Assembly (NCBI GenBank): GCA_964463485.1
Contig: CAYXDO010000117.1
Span: 1 to 34,488 of the forward strand
Reading direction: 5' to 3'
DNA: 34,488 nucleotides
DNA from: CAYXDO01 sp964463485
GTDB lineage: Bacteria; Myxococcota; Kuafuiibacteriia; Kuafuiibacteriales; Kuafuiibacteriaceae
Below are positions 7,142 to 15,264 of the stretch, in pieces. Position 1 is the first letter of the stretch; each line of letters begins with the position of its first letter. Position numbers and translations under genes: made by a program. The notes under the pieces were generated by a model. That model did no database searches. It worked only from the letters and a program-made list of their open reading frames with translations, and was not told where the DNA came from.

Positions 7142-8796
7142 GCGGGCGTTACTGCCTGCGGTGCGAGCGCACCGCGCAGGACCGAATTTGCGGTACTCAC
7201 GGGATCCCGACCGTTCCGGGCGATTTCTTCGAGGCGGGCGCAGGACCGATCTCCGAAGGCCAAGTGCTCGGGGGGCGTTATCGCCTCGGAGGAGTGCTCG
7301 GCCGGGGGGGCAACGCGTCGGTGTTTCGAGCCACTCAGCTCGGGCTCGGCCGCGATGTCGCAGTCAAGGTCGTCCGGGCCGAGCGCATCGAGGATCTTCA
7401 GAAGCTCAAGCGCTTCTACCGCGAGGTCGAGACGATCCTCAGGTTGACCCATCCTGGCGTCGTCCCGGTGATCGATTTCGGGATCGACGACGAGAGTCGT
7501 TCGGCCTACCTGGTGATGGAGTGGATCGACGGACGAACGCTCCGTGAGTTGGTCGACGAAGAGGGTCCGCTGCCCATCGCGAGGTGGAGAGACCTCTTCG
7601 GGCAGCTAGCCCGAGCGCTCTCGGAGGCGCATCAAGGGGGTGTGGTCCATCGGGACTTGAAGCCGGCCAACATCCTCGTGAAGTCTCTCCGCGACGGATC
7701 GGAGCTCCTTCGCGTGGTTGACTTTGGGATCGCGCAGTTGGCCGAGGCGTCACCGCTCACGGTTCCGGGGACTCTGCTCGGGAGTCCTCACTACATGAGC
7801 CCCGAGCAGGCTCGTCGGGAACCCACGACCGCCGCGGCTGATGTGTATGGCTTCGGTTGTTTGGCGTACTTCGCGCTGACCGGAGATCCGCCGTTCACGG
7901 GTGAGTCGCTGGCGGAGATCTTCAACGCGCGCTTGCACGGTCCGACTCCCGAGCTGCCTGGGCGGCTCCCCGACGGCTCGAGTCCGAGCAGCGCGATTCG
8001 ACGGCTCCTTGACGCGTGCCTCGCCAAAGACCCAGAGGCGCGACCAACCATGGCCGCGGTCGTCGACGTGCTCAGAGCGCTGGACCGAGGTGACGAGGAG
8101 CCGAGCGAGGTTCAGGGAGAGGCAACTCAGACGTTTCGGGAGGTCACTCTTCCGGCGGACGGGCCAGGTGCTTTCGAGGCCACCGGAGAGACGGACAGAT
8201 CGAGCTCGCGGGACGAACCGACGGAGACGACGGTACCCACTTTGGACGGCGTTCGAACCCAGGCCGGAGCTGTGCCTCGTGAAATTTTGCTGGAGACCGA
8301 GGCTGGACCTCGACCCGCGATCGGTCGTGAGCCGCCTCGGCGTGAGCCGCGCGGACGTGAGCCGCGGGGACGTTTATACGTGGCCGGCGCGCTGGCGCTC
8401 GTGGCTGGGGTCGCGCTGGGCGTGGTCGCGCTGGGAAAGCGGGAGGCTCGCCCCAGTGTGCCGGCGGAGGTCGAGCCGAGCACGGTCGTGGGTGCGACTG
8501 GTACGAAGGCCCGGGAGGCTGTTCGGATGGCGCGGATCCGGAGCACTCCGGCGGGTGCGGACGTGGTGTCGGGCGGTTCGTCACTTGGAGTCACTCCGCT
8601 CTCCGTGCCGTTGGACCGAGTCACCGGTCAGCTCCGGATTCAGCTCGATGGGTATGAGTCCAAGTCGTTCCAAGCTTCTGACTTGGGCGCGGGAGAGCTC
8701 GACGTGGAGCTCGTCAAGAAGGAAGCGCGCCGAGTGACGAAGAGCCCAGCGAGGCGTCCGGTCAAGGAGCGAAGCGAGTCCTATCCGGTTTGGTGA
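7138..8796 (+). CDS. Ser/Thr protein kinase with N-terminal Cys/His motif, one TM helix and PEGA domain
   Basis: This 552-residue protein is a Hanks-type kinase. It begins with C-x2-C-x8-C-x2-H (C6, C9, C18, H21), a zinc-knuckle-like motif. The kinase domain follows: glycine loop LGRGGNASVF (54-63), K77 in VAVKVV, HRDLKPAN (171-178), DFG (195-197) and SPEQ (221-224). All catalytic residues are present, so it should be active. A Thr/Glu/Arg-rich linker leads to a transmembrane helix (about 413-433). A PEGA-type domain (about 465-527, ARIRSTPAGADVVSGG) would lie on the outer side of the membrane. The GTG start overlaps the activator's TGA in GTGA, which is good evidence for coupling and for this start. 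It probably phosphorylates the FHA-type activator, but this is inference from position and domain type. Confidence 0.92.
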   Translation: MSGRYCLRCERTAQDRICGTHGIPTVPGDFFEAGAGPISEGQVLGGRYRLGGVLGRGGNASVFRATQLGLGRDVAVKVVRAERIEDLQKLKRFYREVETILRLTHPGVVPVIDFGIDDESRSAYLVMEWIDGRTLRELVDEEGPLPIARWRDLFGQLARALSEAHQGGVVHRDLKPANILVKSLRDGSELLRVVDFGIAQLAEASPLTVPGTLLGSPHYMSPEQARREPTTAAADVYGFGCLAYFALTGDPPFTGESLAEIFNARLHGPTPELPGRLPDGSSPSSAIRRLLDACLAKDPEARPTMAAVVDVLRALDRGDEEPSEVQGEATQTFREVTLPADGPGAFEATGETDRSSSRDEPTETTVPTLDGVRTQAGAVPREILLETEAGPRPAIGREPPRREPRGREPRGRLYVAGALALVAGVALGVVALGKREARPSVPAEVEPSTVVGATGTKAREAVRMARIRSTPAGADVVSGGSSLGVTPLSVPLDRVTGQLRIQLDGYESKSFQASDLGAGELDVELVKKEARRVTKSPARRPVKERSESYPVW

Positions 8797-8907
8797 AGCT
8801 CGCAGTTGGCTTGGAGCGCGCTTCGTTGATTCGCGAGACGCAGGTCGTGGGGCGTCGTCGGGGTTTAGGGCCAATGCCTGGGGGACCCTCACAGATGGGT
8901 GTTGGGT

Positions 8908-9987
8908 TTAGGGCCCGAGCGCCAAGAGCAGCGCTCCCAGGCCGAGCGTCGCTGCTCCGGCGAGGAGGAGCACCCCTCCCAAGGTCGCACTCGCTCCGGC
9001 ATCATTCTCGAGCGCGCGAACTTTCTCGAAAGACTCAGAGTCCAGAAACCCAGAGGGACCCACGAGGCGATCGGCTTCGGCTCTGGAGGCAGCCCCCTTG
9101 ATCGAGAATATTCCTCCCGTGAGCACCGCTGCGGCGGCAGCGCCTAGCGCGATGAACGGCAGGACCGAGCTGGGTGTGTTTGGTGGCTCGACGGAAGGGA
9201 CTCGAGCGAGGTCTAACGACGTCCCGACGGAGTCTGGCAGGAGCGTCTCTTTAGCTTCGGAGATGAGCAGTCGGACGTCGAGCTCCGCCTTGGGCAGCTT
9301 TGCGTGAATCCGGTGCTCACCTGGCGTGAGGAGAAGCTTCGAGAGCCTACCCAACAGGACGAACCCATCGACTGAAAGCTCGAGGACCGTCGACGGAATC
9401 CGGAGGGTCCCCCAACGCAAGGCCGACAGGTCGACGTCGATCCGTCTCCCGATGATCGCATCGACGAAGGTGAGCCGTCGCGCTCCGGGCTCGAGGTCGA
9501 GCTCGATCGCGTGAACGCCAGGAGCGACGGGCTCGTCGTCGGGCTGAACCGCGGCGAGCGGAGCGAGCCTGCGCGGGTGAACCACTCGGCCGTCGAGGCG
9601 GACGGACTCACCCCCCGAGATTCTCATCCAGGCTTTGGTGACTTTGGACCCGAGCTCGTCGATCGAGGCCAAATCGCGAGCTCGGAGCTCGGGAGGAGCT
9701 CGAACGTCGCGAACGACGCGTGAGTACGCTTCGACAGACTCCCTGAAGCGACCGAGGTCCTCCAAGAGCCGAGCGAGGTTGTGAATGAGCACTGGGTGGG
9801 GATCTTCGGCGATCGCTTGCTGGAGTAAGGTAAGACTCTCATCGAGGCGTCCGCTCTCGCGGGCTCGCTGGGCTCGCTCGACCAGGAGCCTGGCCGATTC
9901 CGGGGAGGCCAGCGCTTCGAGAGGAGTCACGTCCAGCGCCGCCACGCTCGCGACGCCGAGAAAACACGCGAGGGTCTGGGTTCTCAA
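8908..9987 (-). CDS. TPR protein with PEGA-like region and two C-terminal TM helices
   Basis: The likely product is 359 residues. An N-terminal hydrophobic stretch (CFLGVASVAAL) looks like a signal peptide. TPR-like helices span about 32-100 (LLVERAQRARESGRLDES). A beta-rich PEGA-like region follows at about 195-240 (VLELSVDGFVLLG, LTPGEHRIHAKL). Two hydrophobic helices lie at about 274-296 and 331-357. This layout is common in myxobacterial envelope proteins near PEGA kinases. The open frame extends far upstream, but that part overlaps the preceding gene and has arginine-rich shadow composition; TTG 9987 is my choice and is uncertain. The start lies about 30 bp after the stop of the same-strand lipoprotein gene, so the two may be cotranscribed. 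It converges with the kinase gene, leaving 111 bp that include two GTTTAGGGCC repeats. Confidence 0.75.
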   Translation of the reverse strand: MRTQTLACFLGVASVAALDVTPLEALASPESARLLVERAQRARESGRLDESLTLLQQAIAEDPHPVLIHNLARLLEDLGRFRESVEAYSRVVRDVRAPPELRARDLASIDELGSKVTKAWMRISGGESVRLDGRVVHPRRLAPLAAVQPDDEPVAPGVHAIELDLEPGARRLTFVDAIIGRRIDVDLSALRWGTLRIPSTVLELSVDGFVLLGRLSKLLLTPGEHRIHAKLPKAELDVRLLISEAKETLLPDSVGTSLDLARVPSVEPPNTPSSVLPFIALGAAAAAVLTGGIFSIKGAASRAEADRLVGPSGFLDSESFEKVRALENDAGASATLGGVLLLAGAATLGLGALLLALGP

Positions 9988-10016
9988 CTCTGGGTTCTCA
10001 ACTCGAGCTTCTCGAC

Positions 10017-11357
10017 TCAGTGATCCAGAATCACGAGCTTCGGAGGTTGGCGATCTGCGCCCGGCCCCAGGGCGCCGGAGACGAGGAGCGTCCTCTCGTC
10101 GAGCGGTAGGATGACGTTGGCACCAAAGACTTCCGTCGTGACCACCGGACAGAATTGTGCTTCCTCTGGGCGATACTCGGCAAACACGCTGAGGGACGAG
10201 CCTACCAGAAATCCGCCCGGCCCGAAGGGGGCGAACGTGAGGACGTTGAGCGAGAGGCCAGCGGGCCCCATGGGTTCCCATTCGTGTCCCACCCTGCGAT
10301 AGATCGCGCCCTTCGAGGTTCCAGCGAGCGCGCCCACTGCCGGGACGAAGCCCACTCCCGTGAAGCCGTCCATGAGTGCAGCCGGGCCTTCGAAGGATAG
10401 CTCTCCGTCTTTGAATCGAGCGATCTGGGAGCTTCCTGACCAGGCCGCGATCACTCCGTCGGGTCCCAGGTCGACCACGCCGCCGGAGGCCCAGAGGGGC
10501 TCTTGCCAGGCGAAGTCGAACAAGACGCTCCAAGCGGAGCCGTCGAAACGGAGGAAGTGACCCAGCCCGGTGAGCCCGAAGATCTCGAGAGGGTTCGTGC
10601 GGACCACGACGGAAAAAACGGCGTCCCGCGTGAATCTCTCGTTTGGCGTGAACGGAAAGCTCTCCAGGACCTCGAGCTGATTCGATTGGCTCTCGTCAGC
10701 CAAACCAGGGCCCATGATCCGCACTCGATGGACGGCCGCCCGACCGCCGAGCCAGAGGCTCCCCTCGTCCGCCCGGAAAGCCGAATGAATGGGAAGTTGG
10801 TTTGTGGTCACAGGATAGACCTGGCCGTCGAGCGTGTAGCGGTACGCGTGATAGGCCTCGATCGCCGCGGTGGCAAGGAACGCCGAGCCATCCGAGAGTT
10901 GGAATCCGAAGCTGACGTCGCTGTCACCCGCGGCGAGCTCGAGGGAAGGCCGAGCCTGGAAGCGCTCGCAGCGGCTCTCGTGGTGGACTCTGACCGAGTC
11001 GAATGGGTTGCGTTCGGTCATAGGCTCCCAGCGCGAGGCAGCTCGATCAGCCGCGAGCACCGAGGTGGGAGGGTGGAGCTGTTTGCCGTTTGGATCGAGC
11101 ACGAGGGTGCCAGGGTGGAGGCCGATCGACTCGATGGGCTCGGTGTAGAGGGCCGCGAAGATTTCGACGGATGGGTCGTTGGCGGCGATGGCGACCCGCG
11201 GCGACTCGTCGGCCCTGAAGAGTTGAGCTTCGGTGATGGTCCCCTCGACGCTGGTCGCCAACACGAACCCAGACGCGCCCTCGAGGGGCGGGAGCGGGAG
11301 CCACTCCGCTTCTGCACCGCAGCCAAGGCACAATGGAACGAGCCAGCAGGGGCGCAT
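10017..11357 (-). CDS. Putative lipoprotein, beta-propeller-like, unknown function
   Basis: This 446-residue protein starts with a short leader, MRPCWLVPLCLGC, whose last cysteine could be lipidated, although the charged part is short. The rest is rich in glycine, aromatic and short beta-strand-like repeats such as SLWLGGRAAVHRV, GVIAAWSGSSQIARF and GAIYRRVGHEWEPMG. This suggests a propeller or similar repeated beta fold. I recognise no enzyme motif. The protein at 15265-16728 appears to be a paralogue: the C-terminal halves align in order (a GxLAGTxxGxIYRR-like blade, then a PGGFLVG/PGFLLKG blade, then a Cys-containing tail). The ATG start at 11357 is the first in frame. The gene is divergent from the CHAP gene and followed closely by the TPR gene. 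Confidence 0.7.
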   Translation of the reverse strand: MRPCWLVPLCLGCGAEAEWLPLPPLEGASGFVLATSVEGTITEAQLFRADESPRVAIAANDPSVEIFAALYTEPIESIGLHPGTLVLDPNGKQLHPPTSVLAADRAASRWEPMTERNPFDSVRVHHESRCERFQARPSLELAAGDSDVSFGFQLSDGSAFLATAAIEAYHAYRYTLDGQVYPVTTNQLPIHSAFRADEGSLWLGGRAAVHRVRIMGPGLADESQSNQLEVLESFPFTPNERFTRDAVFSVVVRTNPLEIFGLTGLGHFLRFDGSAWSVLFDFAWQEPLWASGGVVDLGPDGVIAAWSGSSQIARFKDGELSFEGPAALMDGFTGVGFVPAVGALAGTSKGAIYRRVGHEWEPMGPAGLSLNVLTFAPFGPGGFLVGSSLSVFAEYRPEEAQFCPVVTTEVFGANVILPLDERTLLVSGALGPGADRQPPKLVILDH

Positions 11358-11400
11358 AGTCCAACATACCCCGTATGACGGGCGCCGAACACGCCCATCT

Positions 11401-11637
11401 GGAGGTGCGACCGGTTGTCGCTGTGACCGTCAGGCTGAGTCACGGCGTCGATTTTCGTCCAGACGAATTGAATTGAGACTCGGGCTCGGCATGGTCCGCT
11501 CCGTTGCGGCTGAAGAGTACGACGGGCACCGACCACGACGAGGTGGAGGTGCGCGGTTGCCGCTGTGACTGTCAGGCTGACTGTCAGCGGCCAGGGCTCC
11601 GCGTGCTCGAGCGAGGGTTGGGTTCGGCACGGTCCAT
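11401..11637. repeat. Two diverged direct repeats upstream of the CHAP gene
   Basis: GGAGGTGCGACCGGTTGTCG at 11401-11420 recurs as GGAGGTGCGCGGTTGCCG at 11544-11561. Both continue with CTGTGACYGTCAGGCTGA. Further on, CTCGGGCTCGGCATGGTCC (near 11481) parallels TTGGGTTCGGCACGGTCC (near 11618). The unit is about 95-100 bp at a spacing of 143 bp. The second copy also forms a dyad GCCGCTG/CAGCGGC. They fill the divergent gap between the lipoprotein and CHAP genes and may be a duplicated control region. Confidence 0.6.
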
Positions 11638-11652
11638 GAAACGGTCGGATCC

Positions 11653-13437
11653 ATGACGAACACGATCGGATTTCGGCCGCCTGCGCTCAGCTCGCCGGTG
11701 GACCTGCCCTCGGACGAAGCAGAGCTCAGGACGATCGACCTCTTCGCTGCTGCGACGAACATGGCCGGATGGCTCGAAGACCTCGGGCCCTGGATTCGAG
11801 AGTGGGCGTCGGGGATTGAGAATCGGGCGCCGCTCTTCGGGGCGCGGGCGCCAGAGGGCGCGATGCCGCGAGCGCGGCTCGAGCTTCAGGAGGAGGTCGG
11901 ACGGCGCGCTGTGCGCGGAGCGGGCCTGGAGCTCGCGCGACCGGTGTCCATGCGCAAGAATGGCGCGGACGCGACGCTCTCGGACCTTCAATCGGGCGCG
12001 ATCGACGTCGCCCGTCGAGAGCTCGACGCGGGGGTTCGTGTCGACCCGCGCCTCGGCGCGAACCGAGGTGACCGCGTGGATGAGTATGCCAAGGACGCGA
12101 AGATGCAGACGGGGCTGCCGTGGTGCGGGTTCTTTGCCCAGTACGCGTACGGGGAAGCCGCCCGGACCGCTGGGGGAGAGCGCACCGAGCGCATGCAGCT
12201 TCACTCGATGCAGAAGGCCCGTTCCTATTTCATGTACCGCGACTACACCAACGCGAGCGCTTCCAGAAATCAGCAGCTGGACCAGCTCGCGTCGAAGCAG
12301 GAGGCCGAAGGGAGCGCGCGAAGGTACTTGGTGGTCGAAGGATCGAGCGGCGAGCGGTTCGCGAAGCTGCAGAAGAGACCCCACGAGTCATACTCTCTCC
12401 GTGAGTTGCCGCTGCGTCCAGGTGATGTCGCGCTGTTCTCCAAGGGTCACATCGGGTTGGTGGAGAAGTACGATCAGGCGACTGGCAGGTTGACGACCAT
12501 CGAAGGCAACTCGACGGGCGGGGCCGTTCGTCGCACCGTCTACGATCTGAACGACCCACGACAGCGCGCTGGGTTCGAAGGTTTCGGGCGCCCCGCTCTG
12601 AGTGACTTCGAGCTTCCGGACAACGAACCAACCGAGACGAAGAGCGGACGGGAGGCGCCGAAGAGCGAGGGAGCCTCGAGGCCCGCGACGTCCGGTGTCG
12701 GGCCTCGCCCAGAGAGTGCGGTCGGAGGCCGCGCGTTCATGGCGGAGCTGAAGGGTCTGCCCCCTGCGGCTCGCGAGAGTGCGATTCTTCGCGAGGTCGA
12801 GAAGGGAAACCTGCCCGAGTTTCTTCGAGAGCTGAAGCCGGTGTCGGTGTCGTTCGTGGACTCGAAAGGCCAGCGCCATGAAGGTCAGATCCGCGTCATG
12901 CCGGATTACCTGGCGATCGGTTCGAACGACGATTTCGTGCGTGTACCCATGACGCCCAAGACCGCCCAGGCCGTAGCCGATCGGCTCGGGTGTGTGCTTC
13001 CGACCAGGAAGATGGTCGACCAGATTTACGCGCAGTCGACGACGAAGCTCACGCCGCAGCCGATGACCAAGGACCGCGAGAAGGTGGCCACTTTCGAAGC
13101 CCACAACCGGCTGATCGAGGGCCAGCTCGGGGATCGCGGAGCGGGTGAGTTGGTATCAGGGCACAAGAAGGACATCGTCATGACTCGAGAGCTCGCGAAG
13201 CGGCCGAACAAAGTCGCGATTTACGGGTGGCATCAGCCGGACGGGAAGCCGATCCAGCCGCTCAGCACGATTCACGACGCGTCCTACCTGGACTACAGCC
13301 ACGGCGCGCGCATGGTCGCGGGCACGATGATCGTCGACGGGCGGGAGCGCTCCGTGGCCGAAGTGTTGGCGGACAAGGACCTCGCTGGGTTGTTGAGCGA
13401 CGAGGGGCCGATCGCGACCGCGAGAGTGGCGCGCTGA
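11653..13437 (+). CDS. CHAP-type peptidase fused to a second conserved domain
   Basis: This 594-residue protein has an N-terminal CHAP/NlpC-P60-like cysteine peptidase or amidase region (about 110-312). The likely catalytic residues are C158 in LPWCGFFAQYAY and H266 in KGHIGLVEKY, with E284/N286 in TIEGNS as the third polar position. Such enzymes cut peptide bonds in peptidoglycan. A Pro/Ser/Gly-rich linker (about 320-360) leads to a C-terminal region (about 390-575) with PDYLAIGSNDDFVRVPMTP, SGHKKDIV, IYGWHQPDGKPIQPLS and YLDYSHGARMV. I recall this segment as a widespread uncharacterised family in actinobacteria and proteobacteria. Its invariant-looking His, Lys and Asp residues suggest a hydrolase. 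There is no signal peptide or membrane helix, which is odd for a wall-cutting enzyme. It could be a secreted effector, a lytic enzyme released by lysis, or a cytoplasmic protein with another role. No immunity gene is evident. Confidence 0.82.
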   Translation: MTNTIGFRPPALSSPVDLPSDEAELRTIDLFAAATNMAGWLEDLGPWIREWASGIENRAPLFGARAPEGAMPRARLELQEEVGRRAVRGAGLELARPVSMRKNGADATLSDLQSGAIDVARRELDAGVRVDPRLGANRGDRVDEYAKDAKMQTGLPWCGFFAQYAYGEAARTAGGERTERMQLHSMQKARSYFMYRDYTNASASRNQQLDQLASKQEAEGSARRYLVVEGSSGERFAKLQKRPHESYSLRELPLRPGDVALFSKGHIGLVEKYDQATGRLTTIEGNSTGGAVRRTVYDLNDPRQRAGFEGFGRPALSDFELPDNEPTETKSGREAPKSEGASRPATSGVGPRPESAVGGRAFMAELKGLPPAARESAILREVEKGNLPEFLRELKPVSVSFVDSKGQRHEGQIRVMPDYLAIGSNDDFVRVPMTPKTAQAVADRLGCVLPTRKMVDQIYAQSTTKLTPQPMTKDREKVATFEAHNRLIEGQLGDRGAGELVSGHKKDIVMTRELAKRPNKVAIYGWHQPDGKPIQPLSTIHDASYLDYSHGARMVAGTMIVDGRERSVAEVLADKDLAGLLSDEGPIATARVAR

Positions 13438-13533
13438 CGTCTCTTCGGAGCTCGACAGAGCGGAGCGTTCGGCTTCTGCGCGTGGCTTGGACGATTCCAT
13501 CGCAGGTGGCGCGAATCTCGAAGCCATCTCGAG

Positions 13534-14910
13534 TCATCGCTTGCCGATGGTCGTTCCGAGCTTGGCCCAACCTCCTCGCCGGTAGGCGACGAGCTCGAGC
13601 ACCGCCTTGGCGAGGAAGCTCAGCGGGAAGCTCATCCAGATGCCGAGCGGCCCGAGACTCAGCGAGAATCCGAGGAAGAGTGCGAGCGGGATTTGAATTC
13701 CGATCGTCGTCGTGAGGTTGATGCCGAGGCTCGTCCAGGTCGCTCCGGAGCCTTGCAGCAGACCCACCAACGCGATGTGGAGGCCGAAGATGGGCATCGA
13801 GTAGCCGAGCACCTTCAGCCAGAGCACCGTGAGTGTATGCAGCTCCGTCCCGACGGTGATTTCGAAGGCGGACACGATGAAGTCCGAGCTGGCCACGATG
13901 GCCAGCCCGAGGGAGGCCATGAGGGTCGTGCACATCAGGATGGCCGACCGAACCACGGCCCGAGCCCTGAAGGCGTCGCGCGCCCCCAAGGCCTGGCCGA
14001 TCAGCGCGCCGGAAGCCTGAGAGACTCCGAGCCCAGGCACGAACGCCAGGGCCTGAATGCGCAGGCCGATCCCGTGGGCCGCGACCGCCGTGGCGTCGAT
14101 GCGGCCGAGCATCCCGATGAGTGCGAGAAATCCCAGATTCAGCAGAATCATGTCCAACGCTGCGGGTGTCCCGACTCTGAGGATTTGGGACACGACGGAG
14201 AGATCGAGCTTCAGGGCGAACGCCGGACGCACCGAGGGAACGGTACCTGCACGCAGGATCGAGAAGGTCACGATCAGGCTGAAAATCTGAGCGGTGACGG
14301 TGCCGAGCGCGGCGCCGCGTACACCCAGGGAGGGCGCGCCGAGGCGGCCGTTGATGAGTGCGTAGTTCACGATGACGTTGATGACGGTGGCGACCAGGGC
14401 CACGCGGAACGGGAGCTTGGTGTTGCCGGACGCTCGAAGGATCGAGGTGTACAAGAGGTTCAGATAATTCACCACGGTGGCGGCCAAGAGCGGGTGCAGG
14501 AATTCCAGCGCGACCTGGGTCGGCATGGGTTCCGCGCCGAGGGCTCGAAGCATCGCTGGCGCGCTGAGGAAAGCGAGCGCCGTGACGAACAAGGCCAGGA
14601 TGACGGTCGCGGTCGAGGACTGAGCCAGCAGGGACCGAGCGCGGAGCTCGTCGTTGGCTCCGCGCGCACGGGCGACCAGCGCGATCGTCCCGACAGACAG
14701 ACCCATCATGAAGACAGTCAGGAGGAAGACGAGCTGCGCGGCGAACCCAAGCGCGGTGAGCGCGGTCGCTGCTTCGGGCAGGCGGCTGCACATCGCGGTG
14801 TCGATGGCGAGCGCGAGCACGCTGAGGAAGTTCAAACCCGCCACGGGCAGGGCGAGATCGAAGAGCTCGCGGGTGATCGCGCGGCTCGGAGTGGGGTTGG
14901 GGTTGGTCAC
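13534..14910 (-). CDS. MATE family efflux transporter
   Basis: This 458-residue protein has the twelve hydrophobic segments and length expected of multidrug and toxic compound extrusion transporters. They export cationic or other small molecules in exchange for Na+ or H+. MATE-like landmarks include LFDLALPVAGLNFLSVLALA at the N-terminus, the SILRASGNTKLPF loop, GTPAALDMILLN at the start of the second half, and LVGLLQGSGATWTS. The two six-helix halves are visible as repeated patterns. The start is GTG 14910. The gene converges with the CHAP gene and has a copy of the palindromic repeat in its upstream gap. The substrate cannot be told from sequence. Confidence 0.93.
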   Translation of the reverse strand: MTNPNPTPSRAITRELFDLALPVAGLNFLSVLALAIDTAMCSRLPEAATALTALGFAAQLVFLLTVFMMGLSVGTIALVARARGANDELRARSLLAQSSTATVILALFVTALAFLSAPAMLRALGAEPMPTQVALEFLHPLLAATVVNYLNLLYTSILRASGNTKLPFRVALVATVINVIVNYALINGRLGAPSLGVRGAALGTVTAQIFSLIVTFSILRAGTVPSVRPAFALKLDLSVVSQILRVGTPAALDMILLNLGFLALIGMLGRIDATAVAAHGIGLRIQALAFVPGLGVSQASGALIGQALGARDAFRARAVVRSAILMCTTLMASLGLAIVASSDFIVSAFEITVGTELHTLTVLWLKVLGYSMPIFGLHIALVGLLQGSGATWTSLGINLTTTIGIQIPLALFLGFSLSLGPLGIWMSFPLSFLAKAVLELVAYRRGGWAKLGTTIGKR

Positions 14911-15264
14911 GAAGAGGTCATGCCCCGAGGGGCGGGCCGGCGTTGTCGGAGGAGAGCTGAGCTGCCCTGATCAAAGTGATGATCAAAGTGAAGGCGACCG
15001 TTTCCTGCTGGGTTGGACGCGGGTCAATACAGCCTGAGTATAGGTCTCCGCAATTCGTGACCATTCGAGAAACCACAGAGAGCACAGAGCTGAAGCCCAC
15101 AGAGCACACAGATGATGGAATGAGCAATTCTTTGTGTCCTTCGTGTCTTCTCTCTGCGTGCTCTGCGTTTCGAGGATGTGGGGTCACGACGAGCCACGTC
15201 CAGGTCGAGGACATCGAAGTGGTCTAGCACGGCAGGCTTGGCACGACGAGCGCAGCCCGCCATG
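14911..15264. other. Divergent intergenic region carrying a repeat
   Basis: This 354-bp gap separates the MATE gene from a lipoprotein gene. It holds repeat copy 2 (15053-15190) and a short direct repeat GATCAAAGTGA (about 14970-14993). I see no small gene and no terminator. Promoters for both genes must lie on either side of the repeat. Confidence 0.6.
15053..15190. repeat. Palindromic CACAGAG repeat, copy 2 (inverted)
   Basis: It starts ATTCGTGACC and ends GGTCACGAC, and has the same arms and centre as the copy at 5331-5466 but in the opposite orientation (GATGATGGAATGAG in the centre). Several differences from copy 1 lie in the arms. It is intact at both ends, so the repeat has a defined length of about 137 bp. 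Confidence 0.8.

Noticed and set aside
11653..13437. Phage endolysin or prophage remnant
   Set aside because: The CHAP gene has no phage neighbours (holin, tail, terminase) and carries a chromosomal-type C-terminal domain.
13262..14791. A long minus-strand frame over the MATE and CHAP genes
   Set aside because: It is rich in Arg/His/Ser/Pro, crosses two well-supported genes and has no family match.
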